Assembly: GCA_910592205.1 (NCBI GenBank)
Contig: CAJVPJ010000036.1
Location: 1 to 61,827, forward strand
Source of the DNA: Paraglomus occultum
Taxonomy: Eukaryota > Glomeromycota > Glomeromycetes > Paraglomerales > Paraglomeraceae
Direction of reading: 5' to 3'
DNA length: 61,827 bases
This document shows, piece after piece, positions 45,645 to 58,400 of the stretch. The notes below the pieces were generated by a model that saw only the letters and a program-made list of their open reading frames with translations, was not told the origin of the DNA and did no database searches. How positions within the stretch are numbered: the stretch's first letter is position 1; each line of letters begins with the position of its first letter. A program made the position numbers and the translations under genes.

Positions 45645-48239
45645 TTACCTTAGTCTCTTATTCGGCAGATATCTTTCAAACTCTTTGCTCCAGTTGACAA
45701 AAAACCTCCCAATGGCATCAAAATTCATCGGCTGATTTCCTTCCAGAAACCCCTCATTTTGTTCGCGCCAAACATCTCGATCGCAATCCAGATCAAACCG
45801 CTTACGGTCGATATCTTCCCATATCTCGGGTGGGATTGGTTTCGGCTCAAACATAGGTTGAATGTTCTCCTCTGCCACGTATCGGGGAGAGCCATCATCG
45901 CATAAACAGTTGTAAAACGGTTGATAACGACCTCTCTCAAGATCATCCACATGCTAAAGAGAGGGTGGAGTAGGGGGGGAGAGACGAGAGAGCAGTGAAT
46001 GTGAAGCACTTGAAGAGAATGAGAAAATAGGAAATTAAGTAATGTGAATGTGAATGGGAATGGGAATTGGAGTATCGAGTAGACAGATGATTAAATTGAT
46101 GATGAGTTGATAACTATTGCAAATGAATGTCAACAGGCGGTCCAATTTACCATTCGTAGAATCCAATCCTCCTCCGCAACGCATTCTGGAATTGTATTGT
46201 GTCAAAAGCTTAAGACATAAAGGGGGGGGGGGGGGTCTTTGTAGAACGACAAAACACACGTTGATCACATTAAATACCTTCATCATAGCCATATATGACA
46301 CCTGTATATTGAAACCTTTTGTGGAAAAACACCATTCCAATCTCAAATTTTGGTCCTCCTTTCCCATCCCCTATATCCTCTTCACCTTCGCCGACATTAT
46401 GCCGTTTCCTCCTCATAACCCTATCACTGCCCTTGTCATACTCTTCTCTAATTTCCTGCAAATCATTTCTCAACAGTTCCGGTCTATGAAAGCCTACGAA
46501 ATTTAGACTTGCAGCAACAACAGCATCTTCTGGCCACATATGTTTTAGTAATTCCAACCAAAGACTATAGATCTCTACAGGTTCGTGCGGATGTATCACA
46601 AGTAGTTGGAATAACGCAGAGTATAACACTTCATGATCAGTTTGTGTTCTACGAAAACCATTAATGATGTTGTGTAATACTCGCGCGTACACTTCGAGAG
46701 GATACGGAGGTCGGAGGTCAAAGTCATTAAACAAGTGTCCAAAAGACATGCTCAGCATTTGTGAGACTTCTGTACGTGACATTATTTTTCCGTTGTTAAA
46801 TAGATCGATGAAAAAGTCGGTATCGGTAGTCGGGGATGTAAAGTGTAGCAGATAATGATGTGGTGTTGGAAAGAGTGATACTCCATTGATATTTACTCTC
46901 ATACATAATTCGTGAAATATTATCGCCAACGAAATGGGAATCCCTTTTCTTGTTTCGAATATTCTGTCTATTAGACTATTTGATGGATTGTAGTATCGTT
47001 CGACATTACCGCGAAAACCCTTTTGTCTGCAGAAAAAGTCGACTAACGCTTTACATTTATCTTCATCCGAGAGAGTTTCATTATTAGGAGATATTTGCTG
47101 AATAAACTCGGATGCAAGAGCATTGAATTTGATGTCGATGTCTTCCAATTCTATAGATGGGCTACGGAACATGGCCAACATCGCGAATCCTTTCCAAATA
47201 GGAAAGTCTATTGTCCCTTGCTTCAATGCATCCCATTGAGCGAGTATGTATCGCTTACGCACTAGCTGTAAACATCTTTTCGCGTAAAACTTTAATGAAT
47301 GGTCCCACTAGCAGAACATTCAAATGAAAAATTTAATTATAGTGTTAATAATGTGTCAAAATACGTGATAGTTAATACCGCATTCCCTTATAAATTACTG
47401 AATTTTACCAAATTACTTTTGACAATGAGCGTCAAAATATCGATACAATCCAATTCGAATGTCGATATTTCAGCCATGAGACGTAAATGCCCACTCGATT
47501 GTTCGAGTAAATTTTGTAAAAGATCGAGCACATTGCGATCAGTACGATGGCGAGTGCTGTAAATGTCTTTCCACCCAAAGTATTCTGGAGGCGGCCTATT
47601 CTTCCAATGCAGCCATCTGAGAAAAAAAGAAAGAATATCGAATAAGCAGAAAAATAATTGGTGGGTCCAAGACGTGTATCTGCGCATGTTGACTGCTCTC
47701 ACCTCTGGGTGCATAACTTCATCCAGAATGTGGGCTCTGATGCGAGTCTGCTGAAATCTTTTGAAACGCAACCGCATCGTGCCAAGGACTTTGCTTTATT
47801 GAAGAATTCACAATGAAATCAATGAGAACGATGGTAGCAGAGTGATGAATGACAATAGCATGACAATGGTGATAACAGTAACGAGTACTGCTAACAATAG
47901 ATATCGATATCATCATAGACATAGACATCGACATCGACACTGACGTTCAATGCTGCCGATACAGGTGCTTTAACCGGGGTGCCGACGTTCAACTCGATTA
48001 AAGAGCCACGGTACAATTCAAATATTGTTTGTTTTTTGGCTCTTCTTCTCATTCAACGCCGTTATTTTTGCGGGCATGTTCCCATTCCTTATAATCCTAT
48101 TATTTCATCCTCGCAGGTTTCGTTTTCAATTACCTGGTAAGTACTGAAATATCTCTAATATACAGTCTTCAGGTAGTCTTGGTATACGTCTCTGAGAGCT
48201 ATTATCATTATATCTGTCGCTATTCAGGTTTTCTGTCAT
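45645..48239 (-). CDS. F-box protein with SirB1 transglutaminase-like and YccV domains (FBXO21-like)
   Basis: Six exons (48134-48239, 47703-47793, 47409-47616, 46278-47265, 46151-46185, 45645-45953) give 578 aa. The F-box is split by intron 1: PRLPEDCILEIFQYLP joins AKSLARCGCVSKDFSRLASE and PTFWMKLCTQRW. The middle is a SirB1/transglutaminase-like domain (LVDFFCRQKGFRGNVERYYN, SLIDRIFETRKGIPISLAII, LCMRVNINGVSLFPTPHHYL). The C-terminal YccV/hemimethylated-DNA-binding-like domain has EIGMVFFHKRFQYTGVIYGY, then VDDLERGRYQPFYNCLCDDG and YVAEENIQP. This order is that of animal FBXO21, an SCF ubiquitin-ligase adaptor that recognises N-degron-type substrates. The protein would bind Skp1 through the F-box. 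A possible alternative last exon adds six residues. Confidence 0.9.
46221..46235. repeat. poly-G run in an intron
   Basis: About 15 consecutive G on the plus strand (poly-C in the transcript) inside the 92-bp intron between the exons at 46151-46185 and 46278-47265. Unusual in this AT-rich genome and prone to length errors. Confidence 0.8.
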
Positions 48240-49597
48240 AACCAACGACAGGTAGTTGGGTGTGTATATATTACAATACAAGGCCTGGAACGATCAAATA
48301 AGTGATAAAATGGGATCGTCGAATATTTAATGCCAATCTGTACGATGCATAACAAACGCCATCGATAATGACTTTGGGATGGTGAACTCACTTGATATAG
48401 CGAGTGATTATTATTTTTAATCCCGGATCAACGGAGGATCTGGGATATTGCATTTTTTTGATTTTTAGTATTAGGGGCGCAAAGTCGAGATTAAGCTTAG
48501 ATGACGTCATCCAGTGGGAAGATGATTAATACTTGTATTTATGTTGTTATTGTTATTGTAATTATAATAGCAAACAACAATGATGATATAACAATGATAC
48601 ATGGAATTCTGGGTATTTTTGAACATGGAGTAAAGGTTTTTTGTTGAATTTATTGTTTGACGTTTCAAATTGCCAAATTTCTTCATCGTACAGTTTTTGT
48701 CACCTCATTTCTTTATTCAGCCATCATCCCGCTTCACCCGCATATCGTTGTTTCAGAGAGGGAACAAGTTTAAACAGCAACAATATTAATTAACCACAAA
48801 AAAGTCAATACACCAAGGTCATGTGATGTATGGCTGTTGTGATAACAAAAAAAATTCAAGGAGCACAAGAAGATGTTTATCCAACCAAAGAAATCCATAC
48901 ATATGCACTCACGGTCTAATGCTATTTGTTCCCCTCCCCTGCGTCGAAAACGGATAAATTAATTACAGTAAACATGCCCATTAAAGAAGTCTTTTTTTTT
49001 TTTTTTTGATAAATTCGACAAACAAATTTACCTTTCCCACGGGCAGAAAGAAAAAAGAGGGTGCAGACGGAAGTCATTTGTTCGATTAATAATAGTTGGG
49101 TCGTTAGTATTAGCGTTAGAAACTAAATACATCCCAGCCCCTGTTTGTTCACCCCACTCACTCCATTGTTGTATTACAAGGAATCGCCAACATGCATAAT
49201 GTCCACGTGTATTACCATCAAAAGAAACCCCATTTCGACCAAGCCCAACCTGCTATACTCGCACAAGACTTACCATCTCGCATAATGTAAACCACTAAAT
49301 ACCCTAGAAGTACAATTGCTGGTGGGACAAAAATTGTTATTCGGCGTTCTGATGACAAATGCGGGAAACTTTACAGATAATATGAGTCAGAATTTGAGTT
49401 TAAATACAAAACAGGGGGTACACTCATACATATATAACCAGTGAGAAAAATTTTTTTGCCATCTGGGTTCCTTCATCCTGAACTGAAAAAAAAATTTTCT
49501 CCAAAGAAAAAAAAAATTTTTTTCCAGGTTTCTTATTCCTGTTCGCTCAACCACAAAAACGACAAGAACTACCACATATTCTAATACTCGTACTAGT
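48240..49597. other. divergent intergenic region
   Basis: About 1.36 kb between the FBXO21-like start and the RRM-gene start. No gene recognised. Near 49480-49530 A-rich and T-rich runs (aaaaaaaaaatttttttcc) precede an acceptor-like cag, so a 5' UTR intron of the RRM gene is possible. Confidence 0.4.
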
Positions 49598-50749
49598 ATG
49601 GCTGTAAAATTATTTGTTGGTGGCCTACCGTGGTCTACAAATGATAGCGATCTCCGTATCAAATTTGAAGAATACGGTCAAGTAGAAGACGCCGTAGTTA
49701 TTCGCGACCGTGAGACTGGTATGACACTAGGATATATACTGGGATAATTGTTTTAATAACGGCTGCTTCGTGTTGAACGGAACTATCAATATACTCGTAT
49801 CATCACAGCAAGAATAACTTTCAGTTATATCTTGTATATATATGTACTCTCCTGCCCGCTCCATCGAGACGCAACTCGTCGTCCTTTCTCTCTAGTGTCT
49901 TTTCTTTTCGTTTTTAGCAACACAAATTTCGTGAGAATTCCAAAAAACGTGTGTTTTGAGGAAATAGTCTCACAAGCGAAACGTCGCTGTTGCTGAGACT
50001 CTCTTATTACTTCCTCCTCTTTCCTTCAATCGTTTACCCATACTCTGTGTCTCGTTTGTGTGTGCGCGCGATGACTATTGTTTCATCAACAGGATGATGT
50101 TGCTATTGTGATGTGACGTGTATTATAAGATAATATGGGAGAAAGATGTGTGCGCGTGTTGATATTGAACAAAAAAATGTACCGTTTTGCTCTTACAATT
50201 AATATGTTCGTTCGGTGTGTGTTATTTGATGGTACGGTGCTTTGACGTATGAAGGTCGTAGTCGAGGATTCGGATTTGTTACTTACTCAACGTGAGTATT
50301 AAGCTTTTGATATAACATCGGTTATGAATGATGATGGCGTATGCTTATTAACTTTTTCTTTTTTTTACAATTTATCTAGTAATGAAGAGGCTGAAAATGC
50401 CATTAGCAATATGAATGATCAAGACTTTAATGGTCGAACAATCAAGGGTATGCTTCTGCGATATCTCTGTGATATATGACGTTCAGATGATTGTATAGCG
50501 CACAACAATACTTACAATCATTTCGCCCCATACGTTCTTTTTGCAGTTGACCGTGCTTCTGAGCGAATGAATTCGGCTCCACGCTCTGGCGGCGGTGGTG
50601 GCTTTGGCGGTGGCGGCTTTGGCGGCGGCGGCGGTGGTGGTCGCGGCGGCGGTCGTCGTAATGGCGGCGGTAACGGCGGTTATGGTGGACGCAACGGTGG
50701 CGGTTACGGTGGTGGCGGTGGAGGTTATGGTGGCCGTAATAATTATTAG
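49598..50749 (+). CDS. glycine-rich RNA-binding protein (single RRM, GRP/CIRBP type)
   Basis: Four exons (49598-49718, 50255-50291, 50380-50447, 50547-50749) give 142 aa. The RRM starts almost at the N-terminus: KLFVGGLPWSTNDSDLR (RNP2 = LFVGGL), EEYGQVEDAVVIRDRETG, then GRSRGFGFVTYS (RNP1) and EAENAISNMNDQDFNGRTIK. The C-terminal half is almost pure Gly with Arg, Tyr and Asn (GGGYGGRNGGGYGG type), ending GGRNNY. Proteins of this kind bind single-stranded RNA, act as RNA chaperones in cold and other stress, and undergo phase separation. The first intron is 536 bp, far longer than others in this window, and sits at a position where such genes carry regulatory or alternatively spliced introns. 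Location nuclear and cytoplasmic. Confidence 0.95.
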
Positions 50750-51402
50750 GATCGCTTCCACCAAGAAAAAGAAAAGTCTACGAGCCCATTCAGCTGTTGT
50801 AGTGATCATGACTCTCCCTTGCTTTTGCTCTTGCTGTCGTCCTAGTCTTACAATATTTTAGCACAATATTATTTTTTATTCTCCCTTTTCCCTTGCCTTA
50901 TTCACTCCCCTTTATGTCTTTACTATTTCTTCGAGTGTCCGTCTTGTAGTGCCTACTATTAACTTCGGTTGGTTGTCTGGTGCTCCTTTCGATTGTTCAA
51001 AGTTATGCGGTTGAAGCGTGTTCTTGTGGCCTGGATCGTGTAGAGTGTTTCTTAATTATGTCATTAAGAACCCTTCTTTTTTAAATGGCTTGTTTCCTTA
51101 GACATCGCACTAGGTTATCCACATAGTTCTTCTGATTAGCATATATAATTTGTTCGCTTGCATAGTTTCTGCTTCACATGCTTTGTATAATTTCAATTGG
51201 TGCCTAAATTTATTTGTTCTTATACAACCTGTATATAGACGTTCACTTTTTATATTAAAATTTTATCTACTTTCAAAATATGCGCTGTTTGACTTTATTG
51301 ATAAATTATTGACTGCGTTGCTTTTTCTAATAATGGCGTGTATGTGTATAAAATATATGCATATTTGCTAAAATAACAGATTCGGTTGTCACTGAAACAG
51401 GA
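50750..51402. other. tail-to-tail intergenic region
   Basis: About 650 bp between the ends of the RRM gene and BZZ1; T-rich, presumably 3' UTRs and terminators. No gene seen. Confidence 0.5.
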
Positions 51403-54400
51403 TCAGGTATTGTAATCTTCAACGTAGTTTGCTGGAAAGTGTCCACGCTTTCCGTTTATTATTCCTAAGAAGAAAAAAGGGTCATATAAGTAAAAGAAGC
51501 AAAAGATGACGTTGAAACACTTTATAAAGACCCAACCTTCAAACCACCCCTCTCCCGCATCTCTATTAATCACTTCGATAATGTCATTTTCACTGAAAGA
51601 TATTTCATCGGCTGATTGAGCAACCCAATCATAGATGGCTCGAACTATAAAAATACATCGAGCATAGTTAGACAAGCAGTACTGCACGAAGTATGTCAAT
51701 GAGAAGGATACACTCACCAAAGTCACCAACTGCAGTTATGGTTGTTTCAGTCTCGTCTACTATATGAGATGCTGGTACCGAATCCTCCACGTCCATGTCT
51801 ATATAGCTTGCTGGTACTAGACCTTCCCTCCCATTTATTGAAGCCTGTTTCCTCATGGAATGTTAACAAATCGCATAACGGATACATACAGATGGGGTCG
51901 CCTACACCTAACCTTACCATTATCCAACCAGAATCATCTACCAAGAGGATAAACGTTATTATAAGGATATGTCTCTACAGAACATAATAATAATAATAAT
52001 AAAATAAACTACTAACCAAGCGTATATAAAACTGTTAAAACATCTCCTTTCGATACGTCCAACTCGTCTGCATTTCTTGCTGTATAATTGTACAAGACTG
52101 CTGCCCTATGAGTTTGTTCTTCAATGGCTGGAGCAGACGACGGTCCAGTATCGTCTTTTCAGACCATGTCAGTAAACAGTCGTTTTTGAAATATGCCGAC
52201 TTTTAAAAGCACTTATTGACCGATTACCTGATACTGTGCCATACGAAGAGGTTGTACCAACGAAGCTCATGCTTGCGTTTAATCCCCCCCTTCTTATGTT
52301 GCCCAGCTCCTTTGTGCAGTTTAAGGGCACCTTCATCTCGCACTTTGCATGACAATTGTATCCACAGTCTGTTGTTCCATACAAAAGTCATCAATATGCA
52401 TTCGATAATTCAGACCATAGTACGCGCATACCCACTTTTACACGCAAGTCCTTGCTTCAACCCCCAGACGTTCATTGCGCACAAGTCACATTTCGCGGGT
52501 ATTGTGAAAGCTGCGGTCTTGAACTCGTGCGGTATTTGATCAGATCCAACGTCTAATGAATTAGATGATTAGAATTGAAAAAAGAGAGGGGGTCATCGCA
52601 AATATCAATCGTTGAAACCTTTGATTTGCTTTTACCTCCGATTGCTTCGATGATTGCATTTATTTCTGTTTCATAATTTGTTTGCATTGTCCTTAGAACA
52701 GTCACTTCGCGCATATATTCCAACAAGTTCTGTTCTCAAATGAGATGCACGTATTTGAGTGTCTTGTAAGTTACTCGAACATAGTAAAGATAATTAAACG
52801 CGTTTACTTTCTCACTTCTATCACAGTATCTGCGTCACCGAGATTTGCGTTGTTCGAGTATGCCTCTTGTAGCGATTGCATGCCTTCGATGTCTCTCTCT
52901 TTAATCTCGATGGTAGCATTGACAGACGCCAGTTGTTTCCGCACCCTGACGAGCTTGTTGCTCAAATATACTTGTGATACATCATCCACTTGCAAATCTT
53001 CCTATTCAACGAATGTCAGTTGTTAAGCTACTGTCCGCACGTCTTGGTTTTCTAGTTAAATCTACTACATACATTGTCATCTGTATTATGATATGCTTCA
53101 AATTCAAAGTCAGGTGGTTCTTGCCACTCTCTTTTGTTGAATTTGATAAACAATTCCGAGTCTGCGGTCTCGTCGACTTCTTCTAATGCTTGTTTTATGA
53201 TCTCTAGATGTTGTTCCGAATTCGACAATGCAGATAATTCAAAATCCACGTATTCATCCCAGATATATTTTACTGCCCGTACTCTATTCTCGTTAAGCTC
53301 TTGCATATGCTATTGATGGACAAGATGGTCAATTGCTTTCACAGCAGAATACCGCACAAACTAGTGCAATAAAAAGAAAACTCACGTCCAATATTGCCGG
53401 TAGATCAATAAGACTATATTTTTTCTTTTGTGCATTGGCAACACGTAAAGCCAACAGATAAAGATTCTGAGTTGTTTTACAAACATGCGACATCAGTTAC
53501 GAGATAGCTGAAAGAAATTCTAGCAGGAAAAACATCTCGGTCCCACCTTGCTGATGTTCCTTTCGATTATATCTTGCTGGTGCTCTTTCCGTAACTACTC
53601 GTCAAAGAAACACGATCAATGTTTTTGTTTCAGTTCAACATCGTAGTGTATATAAAGACGTACTTTCTCCAATGTCTTCTCATCTTGTGCTTTATCGAGT
53701 TTTTGTTGTGCTTGCAGAACTTCTGCACACTTTTCATCATAGTTGGACTTTGCCTTTATAAAAAAAGTGTTAAACCACCATTTTACAGCACTGAGCATGC
53801 ACAAGTATTAGTGCTGTTGTAACCTTTTGCTTCTCGGCATAAATTTTGTCCCGGTCCGATCCAAGTTTAGCAGCGAATGTAAAATGCTAAATCAGAGGAG
53901 GATTAGACATCGTTCAGTTGATAGAGCAATCATTACATCTCGTTACCGTTTACAAACTCGTATGAATTGTCTTACCTTTTTCCGTGCCTCTTCTTGTTTC
54001 AAAGCGAGCGATTTGATCTCATCAAAAATAATCGTCGAAAGGTTCTCTGAGAATTCCGCTCGATCTTTTGCCATGTTCTCAGTCTCTTGTAATATTACAG
54101 CCCATGCCTTGACAAATGTGCTAATCAAAAGTCCAAGAATGCTGATACATAAAAAGGTCTACTTGAGCGAGAATCTATGTTGTTATATAAATTTTACCAA
54201 CCTAGATTCTGTAGAAGCATCGTATTCCGGATCCCTTGGCGAACCTGTAGCATCACCCACGGACAGACCAATAATTCTTCTGTCTTTTCTCACTGTATAT
54301 TTTTTTGCAAAGGCTTCAAGTTTACTAGCATACTCTTTTTCTATTGCTGCTCTTTCTTTGATAAAATCGCGGAATTCACCGAGGAATTGAATGCCATTTT

Positions 54401-54634
54401 GTACAAATTGATTCACTATGGGTATTTGATCCTAGAATTGAAAATAAAATGTATTGAAACAAATTAATTATTACGACTATGCGGCGTTCTATGGACAAAG
54501 AATGACCCAATGCTACATAGAGTGTTTAGTTTTTCCAACCAAAAGGCAGTGTAAAATAGATCTTTTGGTTTATATGAGCGCTATAAGACTGAAGAGAACT
54601 CACGCGATACCTTGAGTTCAGTTCCAAAACTCAT
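51403..54634 (-). CDS. BZZ1: F-BAR, C1 and double SH3 domain protein (Bzz1-type actin regulator)
   Basis: Seventeen exons give 636 aa (first 54611-54634, then 54202-54431, 53976-54120, 53824-53886, 53664-53753, 53547-53594, 53386-53466, 53073-53309, about 52816-53001, 52636-52729, 52436-52552, 52228-52368, 52017-52154, 51918-51937, 51718-51844, 51537-51644, 51403-51464). The F-BAR domain begins MSFGTELKDQIPIVNQFVQN with IKERAAIEKEYASKLEAFAK, followed by helices such as TFVKAWAVILQETENMAKDR. A C1 zinc domain follows (HEFKTAAFTIPAKCDLC, LACKNCGYNCHAKC), then two SH3 domains: AAVLYNYTARNADELDVSKG with NGREGLVPASYIDM, and VRAIYDWVAQSADEISFSEN with GHFPANYVEDYN at the very end. Bzz1 bends membranes and recruits Las17/WASP and type I myosin at endocytic patches. 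The domain order is the same as in other fungi. Confidence 0.93.
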
Positions 54635-55453
54635 TTTTATTCTCTTGGTAGTTGTAATGCAGCCTCAAATACGGTAATTGAATTCTGAGAAGGGTGATTT
54701 ATGAAAGGGAGTTAAATACTGTTTACCCCCCATATTAATATGGTAACATGACATCAAGTAGGGAGTATGTCATTGAATTTTACCAAATTAATTCCGCTTC
54801 CGGAAGATTTATCCGCCAGGGCGACATTTAATGCTGTTGTTAAAATCACACTGATATTCGGGTTATATTTTTTGCGTGATAACATTAAAAATGATGACGA
54901 ATTAAACATAATCAAGCGTCTACCACATTAGTCGATTGTTCATTGTTGCATATACATGTATATTTTTTCTTCTTTAATATTAATTCGTAAGTAATTTTCA
55001 GTAGCTGATCTTTCTTGACATTCGTTTGCCGTCGTGCAGCACTTATCGTTTACACATATGTGTACATGTCAAGCTACGCCAACTCATTAAACGGCACGCA
55101 TCAGATACCAGCTTGTTATAATATTGTTCGTAAATAACTAGAAAGAGTCATCTTGAAAATATGGCCCGCCTCACAATATACATAATAAATATTTTTGTCT
55201 CGGTCACACTTTCGCCCAGTTACTTCACGATAAATCTATTAAAAATGGGATCACCAAGCGCGACATCGCATTCAATTATCAGTAAACCAATGGTTTATTC
55301 CACACGCTCTTTTGTTTAACGATTTAATTATAATTTTAATTTATTGTAAAAATAGCAATAAAATAATAGTCTTAGTCACGGGATTGTATAATATTCAACA
55401 GTTGTCCAATCAAAATCTCACCAGATCCATCACGCTCTTGTTTTGATGTCTCC
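54635..55453. promoter_or_regulatory. divergent promoter region of BZZ1 and INTS7
   Basis: About 820 bp between the two divergent start codons, with no gene inside. AT-rich, several TATA-like stretches (for example tataatattgttcg, ttgtataatattc) but none clearly assignable. Confidence 0.4.
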
Positions 55454-58400
55454 ATGGATCGAAGGTCTATCGGCACTGATCAGATACAATATACTCGATT
55501 AGTAATAGATCTCGAAAATGCTTTTAGATCGCGGGCTATTAAAGACCAACTTCGTGCCATATTGAGGGTTCCTCGCTTGTTAGACGAGCAACCGTTTCCA
55601 GAATTTGTTAGCAGCGCTTTTGTCAGACTTGCCGAATTTTTCGCAAAGCTGGACGATAGATCATTCCAGCGTAGAATGTTTGCTAGTTCGCAGACTGAAA
55701 CAAAAGATTTACAGAAAGCTGGCTATCAGTGGGAACAGTTAATCTTTAATTACAATGTCACTCGTTATTTCATTTACAAAGTGTTCAAACAAAGCGACAA
55801 GCATCTTGTAAAGAATATTAATGTCGATAAAATAGTTATGACAATATTCATTATACTCGGAAATCAAAGCAATGACCCCATTGCGCGTTCTTTGACGCTC
55901 AGGTGAGCGATTGATAATTGATTACATTATGTTTGTGATTTGTCGGTTAAGATTGCACCATTTTCTATTAGAACGCTTGGTTGCCTTTCTCCTTTATTGA
56001 CGGAACGTCTCAATGTGCAACATGGGTAAGAGTTCTAAGACCAGTTGTCTGTTGTTTCTTAAGTGAATTTATTGAAAAGTATGTAAAAAACTCATATAGC
56101 ATAATACAACGATTGGATTCACACGTGTTAATCGAGGCGAACGCAGCTATATATGCGGCAGATAATATTTGCTCCAGATCAGAGACGTTCTCAACGATAC
56201 TGTGTGAGAAACTAGCTAACATGGTTAGAGGTTAGTGGCTTCTCGCGTTGATTCGTGTGTCTGTGGTACTTTTGATGACAAGGAATTATTATTTGTCAGC
56301 GGATCACGTATCTCCCACTATAAAATTGAAACTCATTCGAGTATTCAGACACATGCATTGGAATCTTGATCTTGCTCATAAGGTTAGATGAACTTATGTC
56401 TTTGTATTAATGATTCATCAGACATAACTGACATATTTGTCCTTTATTCAGACGCGTGCGATATGTATCGATCTGCTGGAAGACTACATGTCAGAGGACT
56501 TCGTTTTGACAATCCTACAAACATTGACGTGCTTATCTAGCAAAGCACTTATTAACGTTACTTCACAGGTGTTGATTATTTTTTTGTACGAACTTTATTA
56601 TGGTTGAACAGGTTTTTAATGATATTTTTGTAACAGGTCGAATTATTGTTCGAGTATGTACTCAATGATTCGAGAGAAAAAGTTATATCAAGAGGGCTTA
56701 CAGATCTAACCATGCTGGCTCGTAAAGATGTGACATTTCATACGACACATGCATTAGTAAGTGAAATTACAAATTAGCTTCAGCTAGGCAAATAATGTAT
56801 TAATTATTTGATCATGGCGATTACAGAAACTGCTGGATATAATCAATACCACGGTTGAATCAACTATCAGGGTTAAAGCCTTACAAGTTTTAACAATTCT
56901 GTTTCAACGAATGCCATTGTTATCTCGCATCATGTCGACTATTTTTTCCGAGACACGAAGACAAGCATTAAAACACTTTAACAAATGTGCGAAACTCCTC
57001 ACTGAATCTGAGCATGAAGTGGCTCTTGCTGTATTGAGGATGTTTGTAGTTGTGGTTACTGAGGTTGATCGAATAAAGTCGATTTCTGGCTCGTCTATCT
57101 CTCCTGAATGGGGTATGTACATTAAACGTGGCAGTCTATATTCTCAAAATATTACTTACGGATGCATGCAAATTTTAACATATTGTATATGTGTTTATAT
57201 CTTATTGTATATTAGATGCGTATTTTGAGAATTTGGATTTACATTTGGCCAAGGAGATATTGACTGTAATATTGAATTTAATGGATTATAATATTATGGA
57301 CAAGGATAAACATGCAAAGGTACCAAATGATTGTTATTAATGCCGATACTCGTGACGCAGCGTAAATTGAACTAAGTTGCACTGCCTATGAAGGCTACAC
57401 AATATCTTCGATGTCTTCTATCCGTATGCTCACTTAGAGCCAGAATAGTTGATAGCATAGAAAGAGATTTATTGAATCTTATAAAAGTTGATGGTATGAA
57501 TGAATTGAGTTAGCAAATTGAACGTTAGATTAGAATCATGTCTTCATCGCTTTCCTTTTTTAGGTGAATGTGCTAACATATTGGCGAAGTTTCTTCTCAT
57601 TCTTTCGGAAGATGGCATTTTAAATTCGCAATTATTACCAGAATTATTGACGTTATTGGAATCAGATGAATTCATAGAGAAGCCGCACTTGTTTGTAAGC
57701 CTTATAATAGCTATTTATCATGATTGCCGTTGTGGAGATTGGCTAATTCGCATACCTTAACTTCAAGGCGACACTTATGCGCACAGTATTAAGATCGGCA
57801 TCGAATGTTACGATGTTGAAAAATGAACGAGCGGCTATAGTAAACGATGTCAAAGTGATCTTGGACAAGTTTGGTTCCTGGTCAGGTTGGAATTATCACC
57901 GGAATCAATGGTATCTGTATACTATTGGCAGAGAGGCTGGAAGAAGGGGGTATCACGAAATTATGAAGATTGTGATGAAATCTCTCAGTTCTCAGGTATG
58001 CAGTAGGAGAAACGTGCTGTCTGTTATGAATGTTTTTTTTATAACTAATAGTATGTATTTCAGGTTGAATCAGAACGTTCTCGGTTCTGGTTGGAAGCTC
58101 TAGCGAGCGTAGCAGAAGCAGAAACAAATATATTAGTTACCATTAACGGAGAAACGTTGGATCTGGGTTGTTTGTCTCATGCAGTCAACTTGTATACCGG
58201 GGTTTGCTACAAATTAGGTGTATGCTATCGTCAGATGAGTTTCGAATGTTGCTAGATGCAAGTGTTATTACTTTCTTTTACATTTATTATTATCTGCTAG
58301 GCGATGGCTGCAAGTGCGAAAACCTTTCACAATAGGCGATTTCAGGAATGGTTTGTCCAATTGCGGTCGGAGTTTGTTCAAATTATACAAAGAACCCTAC

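Noticed and set aside
50483-50861. Ala/Thr- and Ala/Val-rich frames on both strands of the glycine-rich exon
   Set aside because: They arise from GGC/GGT repeats read in other frames; the RRM gene explains the DNA.
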